A stretch of DNA of 64,000 nucleotides, taken from Acanthornis magna. Its lineage: Eukaryota; Chordata; Aves; Passeriformes; Acanthizidae. The translations under genes and the position numbers were made by a program. Shown in pieces: positions 22,701-29,885 of the stretch. The stretch's first letter is position 1. Each line of letters begins with the position of its first letter. The notes beneath the pieces are model-generated. The model was not told the DNA's origin. It worked only from the letters and a program-made list of their open reading frames with translations, and did no database searches. The stretch lies in assembly GCA_036785705.1 (NCBI GenBank), contig JAWUZG010000056.1, forward strand, positions 497,001 through 561,000, read 5' to 3'.

Positions 22701-25146
22701 TTATGGCACCCACTTGCTGAAATCTTGGGGTTAATGCTGCTCACAGGGAGCCTACACATCCAATTCTCTCTTCTCCCCTCATTCCAAACCTCCAGTAACA
22801 GGGATTTTGGGGAAGGGGGAGCCCTGCCTGTGGGTGACCTCACTGGGAATCAGAGGCGAGCCAGACTGTTGAAAAACAGTTTGCTGAAGCTTCACACTCT
22901 GATGTCAAGAGGACACGTTTTATGAGTGTTTTTTTCTTTTTGATATAATCCTGTATTTGATGAAGTGCGTGATGACGCTTCCCATGCAGGGCTGGGCAGG
23001 AAGTCCCGGGTCCCTGAACCTGGGCTTGGAGGGAGCACAAAACACAGGCTTCACCCCCAAAACCCAGTCTGTCCTCAGCCCTGTGCTCAGCATGCTGCTT
23101 GTGGCTGTCCCTGATGGAGACACGGGGGTGTCCCATGGTGGGCAGCCCGTGGGAACGCCTGGAATGAGTTCTGCTGGTCTCAGCAGGGATGTCCTCAAAT
23201 GCAGGGGGCTTGTGGAAGCTGCTGCCCTGACCCAGGGCCAGAGCTGGCACATCTGTTTCAGCCCAGTGCAGAAATAGTTCCCAGCACCGGAAAATGGGTG
23301 TAAACCTCCTTTTCTTCCCCAGCCCCGTGTGTCACTGCCAGGAAGATGCCCACTGATCCCCAGAGCCGTGTCCCAGCCTGGGGGGAGCTACCTGGAGGGA
23401 GTCTGGGGGTGTTGGCAGGCGTCAGTGAGAGCTGTGGGCTCTTTTTTGGGGTTGCTCCCACCCATTCACCATGAAAGAGTTTGGGACTGTCAGGGCAGCC
23501 CTGGAACCCATCCTGGACACGATGTAAGCAACAGATCCATCTGGGGAAATCCCATCCCGGAATGGAAAGGTCAGGGCTGGGAGGAAGGAGACCACTCTGT
23601 TCATTAACAAAAGGGACTTTTTTCCACTCAGCTTGCCAGGCACCCTCCTATTTTGGCGCGTGACAAAAAATAGAAAGAACAAGGCCTGAGGTAAGGAAAG
23701 GAGCATGTCCCAGAGGCCACCTGCTCTCTGGGAGGGAACAGGGACAACAAGAGACCAACAGCAGCCCTGCGGGTGCTGAGGGCCACAAGGCTGGGCTCTG
23801 GCATCATCCTCCTCCTTGCACTGACACAGGCTGGGATGCAGATGACTGGGGAGCAAAAGACTGGAGGTTTTTCAGTAATTCCTTTGGGAAGTGCTGGGAG
23901 CAAGCTCCTGCTTCACTACTGGTCAGAGTGCTGGTCCTTGGGGGGAAGTTTGGAGAAGAGAAACTGCTCAGTGAAATTATATCTTTTTTTGGGGGTGAGT
24001 TAGGGACATAAAAGTGCTTTTTAAATTCTCTTCACTTTCGAAGCTGCAGATGCTGCTGACACAGTGCAGTGCTCAGTCAGATGCCAGGCACAGCTTGGAG
24101 GGTCAGACCTGTCCCAGTGGAATGAGACCCCTGTCCAGACCAGCAGAGCCTGCTGAGGCGCAGACCATGGCAGCTCCGAGCATCGCGGGGCAGGGGAGGG
24201 AGCAGGGAGGGAACAGGGCTGTGGGATGGCTGTCAGGATGCTGAGGCTGGGTGCCAAGAGCCAAGAGCTGGGTGGGCAAACCTGGCTGCTTCATGGGGAA
24301 AACTGGGTATAAATCCCCCGCTCCATCCTGCAGTGACCACTGTGCCCAGCTCTGACCCTGTGCAGCAGCCAGCTCCGTGGCACCATGGCGGGGACCCTCA
24401 GCCCCAGCTGGTCCCCAGTGCCCGGTCACCCCAGGGGTGGTCCCGCACCCCTCTGGGGCTGTGCCGGTGGGAGAGGTGAGCCCCTCACCCCTCGCCCCAG
24501 GCCACCAGCCGGGAGGTGACACCCACCCTGCAAACGCTGCAGCTCCCTCCTTCCCGCCGACCCCCGCTCCTGCGATGAAGAGGGGCTGCCCTCGCAGACG
24601 GCTCCTGTGGCAAGGCCAAACATGGGCAGGGAGGGTGGTGTGCTCCCTCCCCACGGCGCCGGGCTTGGCGGGGCAGCGACGGTGCCTCTCTCCCGCCGGC
24701 CGCCCCTGGCGCCGAGCAGAGCCCCGCGGCCGCTCCGAGCCGCGTCCCACGCAGCAGCACACCCGCGTGTGCCCCTGCGGAAAGCACACGGCTCTCCGTG
24801 TAGATGCCCACCCCCTGCGAGCCACGGTGGGCGAGCCGCCCCTCTCCCAGCCTCGGCTTTCCCCAGACTCCCTGCCCCAAAAGCGCAGCTCCGTGCTCCT
24901 GCCAGCTTGGCGACAGGCCCCCCGCACCCCGCGGAGGGACAGCCTGCACACGTGGGTCACCCATGCCCACACCGCTCCCCGCTGGGTCCCCAGCCCGCCC
25001 CGGAGCCGTATCCCGCAGGATTCCGCTCTCGGCTGGGCTGGGGGACGGGACTCACCTCCGGCCGGGGGTCCCGCGCTGAGGGGCTGGGGGTGGCCGGCCA
25101 GCAGCAGCAGCAGCAGCACCGTGGCGATGCCACCTCGGGCACCCAT
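1..25146 (-). CDS. CSPG4: CSPG4 / NG2 chondroitin sulfate proteoglycan 4, ten coding exons, 3' end cut by window
   Basis: This is a single-pass membrane proteoglycan of pericytes, oligodendrocyte precursors and other progenitors. In known orthologues it binds collagens and growth factors and signals through a short PDZ-binding tail. The joined exons give 2,319 codons with no stop; the human protein has about 2,322 residues in total. Rough layout: signal peptide 1-25, laminin-G 1 at 31-203, laminin-G 2 at 216-392, an acidic linker near 395-415, CSPG repeats from about 440 to 2200 with recurring F-T/S-Q-x-D/Q motifs, transmembrane helix about 2246-2268, then the basic stop-transfer stretch HKRNKTGKHHV. 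All nine introns are GT/AG, with phases 1,0,0,0,0,1,1,0,1. About 30 residues, including the expected PDZ ligand, lie left of position 1. The membrane segment is nearly identical to human CSPG4. A CSPG4-like paralogue is the only serious alternative. Confidence 0.96.
1992..2175 (-). CDS. CSPG4: CSPG4 exon 9 (CSPG repeat)
   Basis: This 184 bp exon enters in phase 0 and leaves in phase 1. It encodes VDSRLIFYQHEMPDKPFW through CPQRFTQLWKNA, matching human ILYEHEMPPEPFW and CPQRPSHLWKNK. The acceptor follows a weak, A-interrupted pyrimidine tract (AAACTTTAG). The donor is GCAG|GTAAGT, a strong match. Confidence 0.94.
2176..3002 (-). other. CSPG4 intron 8
   Basis: This 827 bp intron has GT/AG ends. 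It contains a CR1 3' fragment in the opposite orientation to the gene (listed separately). I see nothing else of note. Confidence 0.9.
2329..2484 (+). repeat. CR1 LINE 3'-end fragment
   Basis: The stretch reads as the sense-strand 3' end of an avian CR1: CAAGGCCAGGTTGGACG, TCTAGTGGAAGGTGTGCC, GGTTGGAACTAGATGACC and CCCTTCCAACGC in the usual order. It ends in decayed copies of the octamer tail (CATTCCATGACTCCATGATG). It is 5'-truncated, as nearly all CR1 copies are, and lies antisense to CSPG4. Confidence 0.9.
3003..3157 (-). CDS. CSPG4: CSPG4 exon 8 (CSPG repeat)
   Basis: This 155 bp exon enters in phase 1 and leaves in phase 0. It encodes ALQPITSQNLQAVSNSP through EIRNFTQAQ, again closing on the F-T-Q motif of the repeat family. 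The acceptor is TTTTGCAG|GTGCC and the donor is CCCAG|GTGAGA. Confidence 0.94.
3306..3440 (-). CDS. CSPG4: CSPG4 exon 7 (CSPG repeat)
   Basis: This 135 bp exon starts and ends in phase 1. It encodes GPLDGGFAFDLWDGENLSPG HFF through SLTICPG, collinear with the human TLDGGFRFRLSDGEHTSPG segment. The acceptor is TTTCCACAG and the donor is CCCAG|GTGGGT. Confidence 0.94.
3618..3816 (-). CDS. CSPG4: CSPG4 exon 6 (CSPG repeat)
   Basis: This 199 bp exon starts in phase 0 (LREGATAVLSPHILSAEDED) and ends in phase 1 after ILFIHQ plus one base. It holds the typical RRFTQAQID motif. The acceptor is TATCCCCCAG and the donor is CCAAG|GTAGGG. The human counterpart is MWEGATAPIPAEALRSTDGD through LFSHRG. Confidence 0.94.
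6365..6660. promoter_or_regulatory. Intragenic CpG island in CSPG4 intron 5
   Basis: CpG dinucleotides are dense through this roughly 300 bp stretch, while flanking intron is CpG-poor. It includes a GC box (GGGGCGGGGCC at about 6503-6513) and Not/Eag-type CGGCCG words. It ends against the donor of CSPG4 exon 5. Such islands commonly mark promoters; that role is inferred here. Confidence 0.7.
6579..6629 (+). other. Candidate antisense first coding exon (17 codons)
   Basis: On the plus strand an ATG at 6579 with G at +4 opens 17 codons (MAASGRQPGSAEPQRPE). They end exactly at a consensus splice donor, GAG|GTGAGT, at 6629/6630. It sits at the end of the CpG island, about 65 bp after a GC box, as expected for a housekeeping-type first exon. 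I cannot identify downstream exons or a gene. It could equally be a 5' exon of a non-coding antisense RNA or coincidence. Confidence 0.3.
6665..6841 (-). CDS. CSPG4: CSPG4 exon 5 (CSPG repeat junction, diverged end)
   Basis: This exon is 177 bp, 59 codons, phase 0/0. It encodes the conserved SLTDSFTILANASEVSRQSQP followed by an unusual end, TILPRGTKGPRLKINAGLQ. The mammalian protein has a VND-type repeat junction here (LPVNDQPPIL), which is absent. The exon abuts the CpG island at the start of intron 5, and its last 60 bases are themselves CpG-rich. The donor is CTGCAG|GTAAGC. Confidence 0.92.
6842..7214 (-). other. CSPG4 intron 4
   Basis: This 373 bp intron has GT/AG borders and no recognised element. 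A frame of exon 4 stays open into it, which inflates apparent ORF length there; the conserved protein stops at the donor. Confidence 0.9.
7215..7694 (-). CDS. CSPG4: CSPG4 exon 4 (CSPG repeats)
   Basis: This exon is 480 bp, 160 codons, phase 0/0. It contains the motifs SLDPIQSFTQEDI and RVLYLHSKP and ends at FTWSEV. The acceptor is CACAG|GTGACC and the donor is GTGAG|GTACAG. The translation aligns without gaps of note to the human repeat region after the IYVFQGEAA landmark at the end of exon 3. Confidence 0.95.
7695..7994 (-). other. CSPG4 intron 3
   Basis: This 300 bp intron lies between the giant exon and exon 4. No repeat or motif was recognised. Confidence 0.9.
7995..11573 (-). CDS. CSPG4: CSPG4 exon 3 (giant exon: both LamG domains and first CSPG repeats)
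   Basis: This single uninterrupted 3,579 bp exon of 1,193 codons is phase 0 at both ends. It carries the rest of laminin-G 1, laminin-G 2, the acidic linker (DYEEVYEQDE) and roughly the first half of the CSPG repeats. Strongly conserved landmarks include GGDPDAPTLTNVLL, QHDDSETLEDDIPF and SGADRGWIQLQVSDG. The acceptor is CCCTGCAG|GCC and the donor is CTG|GTGAGT. The frame stays open a little past the donor into intron 3, but that extension has no resemblance to the family and should not be annotated. Confidence 0.97.
11574..12598 (-). other. CSPG4 intron 2
   Basis: This 1,025 bp intron is pyrimidine-rich on the plus strand. I see no repeat family, reading frame or site worth calling. Confidence 0.9.
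12599..12762 (-). CDS. CSPG4: CSPG4 exon 2 (start of laminin-G domain 1)
   Basis: This 164 bp exon follows a TTTTCTCCCCAG acceptor and ends at CTGCAG|GTCAGC in phase 0. It encodes the first strands of laminin-G 1, beginning ASFFGDSFVEMPL and continuing into the LLFLAAGQPDHLLLQL core, which aligns closely with the human domain. It is separated from exon 1 by a 12.3 kb intron. Confidence 0.95.
12950..13165 (-). repeat. CR1 LINE 3'-end fragment
   Basis: In plus-strand order this reads as the reverse complement of a CR1 3' end: GGTTGGAAGGAACCTTAAAG, CCAGGTTGCTCCAAGCCC, CCTGGCCTTGGACAATTCCA, GGGCAGCCTGTGCCAGGGCC, then TAAAGAAATGGTGTTTC. Divergence from consensus is moderate. The copy lies in the same orientation as CSPG4 within intron 1. 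Confidence 0.9.
17287..17440. repeat. Degenerate minisatellite, about 27 bp unit, six copies
   Basis: Successive units share the pattern AACACTGGAGGGGTTCAGGG followed by GGATG and a variable ending, starting at about 17287, 17314, 17341, 17367, 17394 and 17420. Copies differ at several positions, so the array is old or imperfect. It lies in CSPG4 intron 1. Confidence 0.7.
21636..21657. repeat. Short perfect inverted repeat in AT-rich patch
   Basis: ATAGAATAT and ATATTCTAT form perfect 9 bp arms around a 4 bp loop (ATCA). The surrounding 120 bp (about 21605-21720) is unusually AT-rich for this intron and contains further AGAATATAT copies. It may be the remnant of an AT-rich mobile element or simple AT drift. 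Confidence 0.5.
25056..25146 (-). CDS. CSPG4: CSPG4 exon 1 (signal peptide)
   Basis: The start codon at 25146 has A at -3 and G at +4, a strong Kozak context. The first 25 residues are a classic signal peptide with a run of six leucines, and cleavage is likely just after PLSA. The exon ends in phase 1 at a GAG|GTGAGT-type donor. The split glycine/alanine codon joins exon 2 to give ...AGASFFG, which matches the start of the mature mammalian protein. The leucine run is encoded by a CTG trinucleotide tract. Confidence 0.93.
25099..25118. repeat. Coding trinucleotide repeat (CTG on minus strand)
   Basis: About six tandem CTG codons within exon 1 encode the hydrophobic core of the signal peptide as consecutive leucines. 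Copy number changes here would alter signal peptide length without shifting the frame. Confidence 0.85.
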
Positions 25147-25330
25147 CGTGTCCCCCGGGGCTGGAGCAGCCGGGAGGGCTCCGGGACAGCAAAACCTCGG
25201 CCGGCGCCTGCTTCCAGGCGAGGGCTCCTGCTACTACTATATTTAATAAAGCGGAGCGAGGGAGGGACCTGTAACTTCTCCCGCCTGTCAGAAAGGAGAA
25301 ATTCGCTCAGATTACAAACCCAATTTTCCC
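25147..25330 (-). promoter_or_regulatory. CSPG4 5' UTR and core promoter
   Basis: Immediately upstream of the start codon is GC-rich leader. At about 25233-25250 the minus strand reads TTTATTAAATATAGTAG, an AT-rich TATA-like element in an otherwise GC-rich setting, about 90-100 bp upstream of the ATG. That would place transcription start near 25205 and give a 5' UTR of about 60 bases. The TATA assignment and start site are inferences. Confidence 0.5.
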
Positions 25331-25479
25331 TCTTAAAGGGCTAGAGGCCCTCGCCACCCACCCGCTCCTGAAAGCAGCCTTGTTCCCGCCGGGCGAGGAG
25401 AGGGAGGAGCAGGGAAGGAGCCCGGCGTGGGGTGCGAGGGGCGGCTCCGGAGGCACCGCCTGCTCCGGCTGAAGAGGAT

Positions 25480-25613
25480 GTCACAGAATCCCAGAATATT
25501 CTGAGCTGGAAGCGACCCACAAGGATCGTCGAATCCAACTGTTAAGTGAATGGCCCATGCGGGGATCAAAGCTTGCTGTTATTAGCACCATGCTCTAACT
25601 GACTGAGAAAACC
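25480..25613 (-). mobile_element. tRNA-Ile-derived SINE with CR1-like tail (TguSINE1 type)
   Basis: Read on the minus strand, the head matches tRNA-Ile: TCAGTCAGTTAGAGC (A box region), ATGGTGCTAATAAC (anticodon arm, AAT) and a decayed B box (CTTTGATCCCC). This is followed by GCATGGGCCATTCACTTAA. The tail GTTGGATTCGACGATCCTTG then TCAGAATATTCTGGGATTCTG is the CR1-X-like 3' end that allows mobilisation by CR1. The copy is mildly diverged with a small deletion before the B box. I associate this family with passerine birds. Confidence 0.85.
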
Positions 25614-26085
25614 TCCACAGATCCCTTGGCACCAGGCACTTTTGGGGCAGCAAAGCCAGTTCCTGGTGTCCACACAGACCCAGATCAGTGACTCGGTCCC
25701 GAAGTTGCCGTTACCCACCCCTGGCCGTATTCCTGAAGTGGCTCTGCAAACCTCACACCTCTCTCAGCTGGCAATCAGGATGACCTTTGGCCCTCAGTGT
25801 TCGTAACACTCCAGCTGTGTGAGCACAACACTGGGAAAAGAGCTTTCCAGCTTCTCCTCCTGCTGCAAAGCTGATTCAGGACAAGGTCACAACCCTTGGA
25901 GACACAGCATCCCACCCAGCCTGGCTCCCTGCTCCTTGCAGGGATGTCCCATCTTCCAACGCGCTCCAAAGGTGCTCCCATCCTCCTCCTTGGCTCTTGT
26001 ACAGCACACCCCTCCTTCCTCCTGCATGTCTGGATTTCAGGCCCTTTCCCCCCCATGCCATGTTTCACTGATGGATTACATGTGG
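25614..26085. other. Non-coding stretch upstream of CSPG4
   Basis: Nothing recognised. The sequence is of mixed composition without a supported gene or repeat. Confidence 0.6.
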
Positions 26086-26290
26086 CTTGTTTCCTGCTGG
26101 GATAATTCTAACCCCTCTAGGGCCCTCTGTGTGACTTTGCCATCTTTGGCAGCATTTGCAACACCTTCCAGCATACAGTCATCTGCAAACATAATTAATT
26201 TGTTGTTTACTTTTGCTTTCAGATCATTAATAAAGACATTAAATAAACCTGGGATGTGCTGTTTTTTCAGTAACTTTTTCTGAGTAATTG
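26086..26290 (-). pseudogene. Decayed CR1 LINE reverse-transcriptase core fragment
   Basis: The minus strand translates as ...LFNVFINDLKAKVNNKL followed by IMFADDCMLEGVANAA. The F-INDL motif and the FADD box are the catalytic reverse-transcriptase signature of CR1-type LINEs. In the canonical order the following segment (KVTQRALEGLELSQQE) corresponds to the region after the LGGV motif. The FADD box lies near 26176-26193. The surrounding frame is short and broken. The fragment is far more diverged than the CR1 3' tails in the window, so it is an old copy. Confidence 0.72.
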
Positions 26291-29200
26291 CCAGGGGCTC
26301 GGTAAGTTCATTAGCTAATTCTGTTTAGTCTGGGGGTTACATATTAGCCAAGCCAGCTGATTCGTACAGATTCAATTTTGCAAAGTATTCCCTTTCCTGC
26401 TCTTTATCTTAGGGGTCTCCTGAGGACTCTGAGAGGCTTTTCTCTCTCTCTGTCCTCAGCAGTCCCCTCTCCTTGCCCTTTTTAAGGGCTGATGGAGGAA
26501 CAGAGGGGTGCAGGGCTTCAGCCTTCAGGGTGCAGTTGATCTCTACTGTCCCCATTATGTGATGTGCAACAAGTGGGCTGAACACATCCACTCTCCCACC
26601 CACCAGGACCATTTCCAACCCACCAGAACCACCTCCAACTCACCAGGACTATCCCCAATCCCCCAGGACTTACCTCCAGCCCATCAACAGGCAGCCCTGG
26701 CTTTGCTTCTGGCTCTTTATCCTCAGGCTTGCTTTGCTCACTGGGCCACTGGGAATGAGCCACCCTTTGCCAGGGGAACATAAGCCTTGGATGAGGGCAG
26801 CAAGTACAGCTTGAACGAGAAAATGGTTCCAAGCAACCTGAGCATCCTCCACCTCAAGGATGCTCATGGTCCACTCCACAGGCAGGAGGCTGGTGGGAAA
26901 ATGTCCAGGACAAACCTGTCCACAGCGAGGACAGAGGAAAACTTCCACTGCTTTTTAAATTACTATTATATTTTCCCCCTCCAACAAGGAAATCACAACC
27001 TCTGGTTGAAACTTCCTGTGTTATCCTGAGGAACATTCCCACCGAGTCCTGCCACAGGCAGCTTTGGCTCCCCCCTCACTGGAGCCCCGTGCCCCACATC
27101 TGGCCAGCACATTTCCCATCCCTCAGCCAGGCTCCGGTGGCAGCGGGGAATTTGTTTTTCCCTTTCTCAGCCAACATCTGGCTGAGCGGCAGAGGGGCAG
27201 AACCAGCGTGGAGTGGTGTCTTCACTCTCCGGGCAGGGCTGGCAGCCTGGCTCTGCAGCCTCGTTCTTCCCCTGCCAAGGCAGCTTCAGCCATGGGGAGC
27301 CAATGCCAGGGTGTCCCGAGCTCCATTTTCAGGCAGAGGGGAGCTGCCCTCGCTCTTTGGTGAGTGCCCACCACAGGGGGCTGGAGGCTTGGGGGGCTTT
27401 GAGGAGGGGAAAAAAAAGGGAAAATGAAATTCTTTCCTTCCCCCGCAGTCCTGGGGCCGGTGTTTGAGGTGGCCACACTTCCCATCCCTTCTGGCGCAGG
27501 GCTGCTCCCCTCCTCCTCTCGGTGCTGGCCGACCCGCTGGCCTCCGGACGCATTTATTTATCTGATCCCAGCTTTATTTAGGATGTGTTTCCAGGGTAGC
27601 CAGTACAGAGGGAGGTGTGGAGGGCTGCCGAGGGGGTCCACAGCTGCAGCCCTCCACCCAGAGCCCTGCCATGCCTGCAGGGCACCCTGCTCAGGTGGGC
27701 ACCTCTCGGTCACCCCATCTGTCATGGGAGCCCCACTTCACTGCATCTAAGCCCTGCGTGGGCTGGGCAAGCTGGGAGCCCTTTCCCTGGGAGAGCCCTT
27801 CCCTGGACAGCTATGTGTCCTGTTTGCTTGGCATGGGCAAAGCTGTCCCTGACATCTATTTCCCTGGAATGCCAACACTCACCTGCAGGGAAGAGGCACC
27901 CCGTGCACCCTTTAATAAGCAGCGCTCCGCTCCTCAGCTTGGCTTTTCCCCCCAAAACCACACCCTGCAGCCCTGCTGGGCTGTGTGCCTCCCCCCCCCA
28001 CCGGCACTGGAGGGGGTCGGCCGCCCACGGAGTGAGGATGGGGGTCCCGACGGCTGTGAGGGGCTGCAGCTGGGGAAGCAAGTCCGTCTGAGGGAGGAGA
28101 GCGGCGAGCGTGCTTGGAGCGCTCCACGAGCGCCTGGAAGGAATATCCCATCCGGCGCTGGCACGAGAGAGCACATTCATGAATGCTGCTGGGATTTAGC
28201 TTCTCAGCATCTGCCTTCCCATGTGCTGGAGGGATTATAAAAGGAAACGAAGCAAAGCCTTTGGATCTGACCTGGCTGAAGCAATGCCCTGGCCGGAGGT
28301 ACTGGGCGGATCTGGCTGAGGTGGTGGGTCTGCAGCCTTGGCCAGGCACCCATTGCCCCAGGAATAGGGGTTTTCCTTCTGTGTGCTCAGGGCAAAAGCA
28401 ATGTGAACCTCGTGTCTGTGGTTTGAAACAGCTGGCCAGATGTGCTGGGCTCACCCAGGGGAGTAGAGGGGGATATCACAGGGTGTTTGTGACATGCCTG
28501 CCCTGTCTCAGGGATGAGCTTAGGGAAGAAGAGGATGCTGCAGGGAAGTTGGGAATGCTGCCTGCCTCTGCATTAGATAGGAGAAGCACAGTCCCAAACC
28601 TGTTTCATGTCTGCAACCACCAACAAACCAGAGTTTGCACTTGTGGTGTTATTAAGGAGACAAACAGCTGGACCCAGGGTGCTAATGGCCCTGGCAAGCT
28701 GCACCTGGGCTCACACCAAACCCTACACCCTGCCCACCACCCCGGGCTGCATTTAAGCTCAAGTGCCTGTAGCTTTTACTCCTTCAGAGCTGTGCTGGTG
28801 TGCTGGGCAGAGACGGGGCCTGGGGCAGGGGGTTTTCACCCTTTACCCAGTTTGGGGGATTCCCTTGCCCTCAGAGAACCAGGAGGGGGATGAGGATTTG
28901 TCCCCAGCATGGTGAGCAAACCTCTTCTCTCTGTTGACTTGGTGCTACTTTGGGGTGTTCCCACCTGGGTACCTCACACACAGCTTCTGCGCAGGGATGG
29001 GGTTTTAAGTCCCCAGAAAGTCACATGCTGGGACTTTGGAGCTGTACTGGACCATGAGACAACCCCTCTGGACCTGCCCCACAGCTCTGCTGCTCCTCCT
29101 CCAGACCCTGTGCAAGGGGTTTGGTGTGAAATGGGCTTTATTTACACCTGTGGGGGATTTGGAGGGCTGTGGCTGTACTTTCCTGTGACTAATATCTTTT

Positions 29201-29588
29201 GCTCTTCCTTGAGCACAGAACACATCACTCCCCAGCATTAGTTTTAAAAAGGAAATCAATAAAGCCCATTTATTTTTAGGCTGGATTTAAGGTGCTTTGG
29301 AAGAGGAACTGAGCTGTGATTTGGAGACAGCAGGCTCACCAGCTTCTCCAGGGCTTGTCAGACAGAATAACCAGCTTTTACCACTAGATAGATATTGACT
29401 GATGTATTCTCAAGGAACTAATTCCCCACTGGGTAAGTGGGGAATTCTCTGAAGGCATGGGAAGAGCTTGGAGCATGTGGGAGAGCAGTGATGAGCTGTG
29501 CTGGCTGCTGGGGCTGATTTTGGGTGTCCAGTGAGGTCTTGGGATCTAACTGGGCTGTGGCAGGGCTGGGCTTGGTCTTGAGCACTTG
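26291..29588. other. Non-coding stretch
   Basis: No gene supported. It holds a small tandem array at 26598-26683 and GC-rich patches at about 27080-28180. Open frames here are low-complexity and overlap each other on both strands. Confidence 0.6.
26598..26683. repeat. Short degenerate tandem repeat, about 21 bp unit, four copies
   Basis: Units of the form CACCAGGACCATTTCCAACC recur: CACCAGGACC, CACCAGAACC, CACCAGGACT and CCCCAGGACT each start a unit ending in TCCAA or CCAAT. Confidence 0.7.
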
Positions 29589-29885
29589 TGATAATAGAAT
29601 TGTAGAGGAGTTTGGGTTGGAAGGGACTTTAAAGGGCGTCCAGTTCCCACCCCATGCCATGGGCAGGGACACCTTCTGCTCTTCCAGGGTGATCCAAGCC
29701 CTGTCCAACCTGACTTTGAACACTTTCATGGGGTAGTCACAGCTTCTCTGGACAGCCTGTGCCAAGGTTTCACCACCTCACAGCGAGGAATTTCTCCCTA
29801 ATATCCAATCTAACCCTGCCCTGTCAGTTTGAAGCCATTTCCCCTTGTCCTGTCACTCCATGCCACAAGCATAGCGTCTGCTTGA
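29589..29885 (-). repeat. CR1 LINE 3'-end fragment, about 300 bp
   Basis: The plus strand shows the reverse complement of a CR1 3' end in full order: GGGTTGGAAGGGACTTTAAA, CATGGGCAGGGACACCTTC, GCCCTGTCCAACCTGACTTT, GACAGCCTGTGCCAAGGTTT, TTTCTCCCTAATATCCAATC, then GAAGCCATTTCCCCTTGTCC. It is the longest CR1 tail in the window and rather well preserved. Confidence 0.93.

Larger units (their letters stand above)
12763..25055 (-). other. CSPG4 intron 1 (12.3 kb)
   Basis: This large first intron separates the signal peptide exon from the LamG exons. It contains a CR1 fragment at 12950-13165, a minisatellite at 17287-17440, GC-rich CpG-containing patches at about 15970-16110 and 16850-17180, an AT-rich patch with a hairpin at 21600-21720, and the 5' part of the promoter CpG island from about 24640. 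I see no alternative coding exon that I can support. First introns of this size often hold enhancers, but none can be proven from sequence alone. Confidence 0.88.
24640..25460. promoter_or_regulatory. CpG island over CSPG4 exon 1
   Basis: CpG density and GC content rise sharply from about 24640 and stay high across exon 1 to about 25460. This is the expected 5' island of the gene. Boundaries are by eye. Confidence 0.75.

Noticed and set aside
24103..25146. 347-residue frame beginning at the CSPG4 start codon
   Set aside because: It reads through the GAG|GTGAGT donor at 25055; the downstream residues are low-complexity intron translation and exon 2 joins in perfect phase instead.
25241..25250. 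AATAAA on the plus strand as a polyadenylation signal of an upstream gene
   Set aside because: It is the complement of the TATA-like box in the CSPG4 promoter and no plus-strand gene leads into it.
25545..25613. A tRNA-Ile gene
   Set aside because: The tRNA-like part has mismatches, a deletion before the B box and a fused CR1 tail, so it is a SINE head and not a functional tRNA.
25819..26283. 154-residue plus-strand frame
   Set aside because: It is antisense to a decayed CR1 reverse transcriptase that makes sense on the minus strand.
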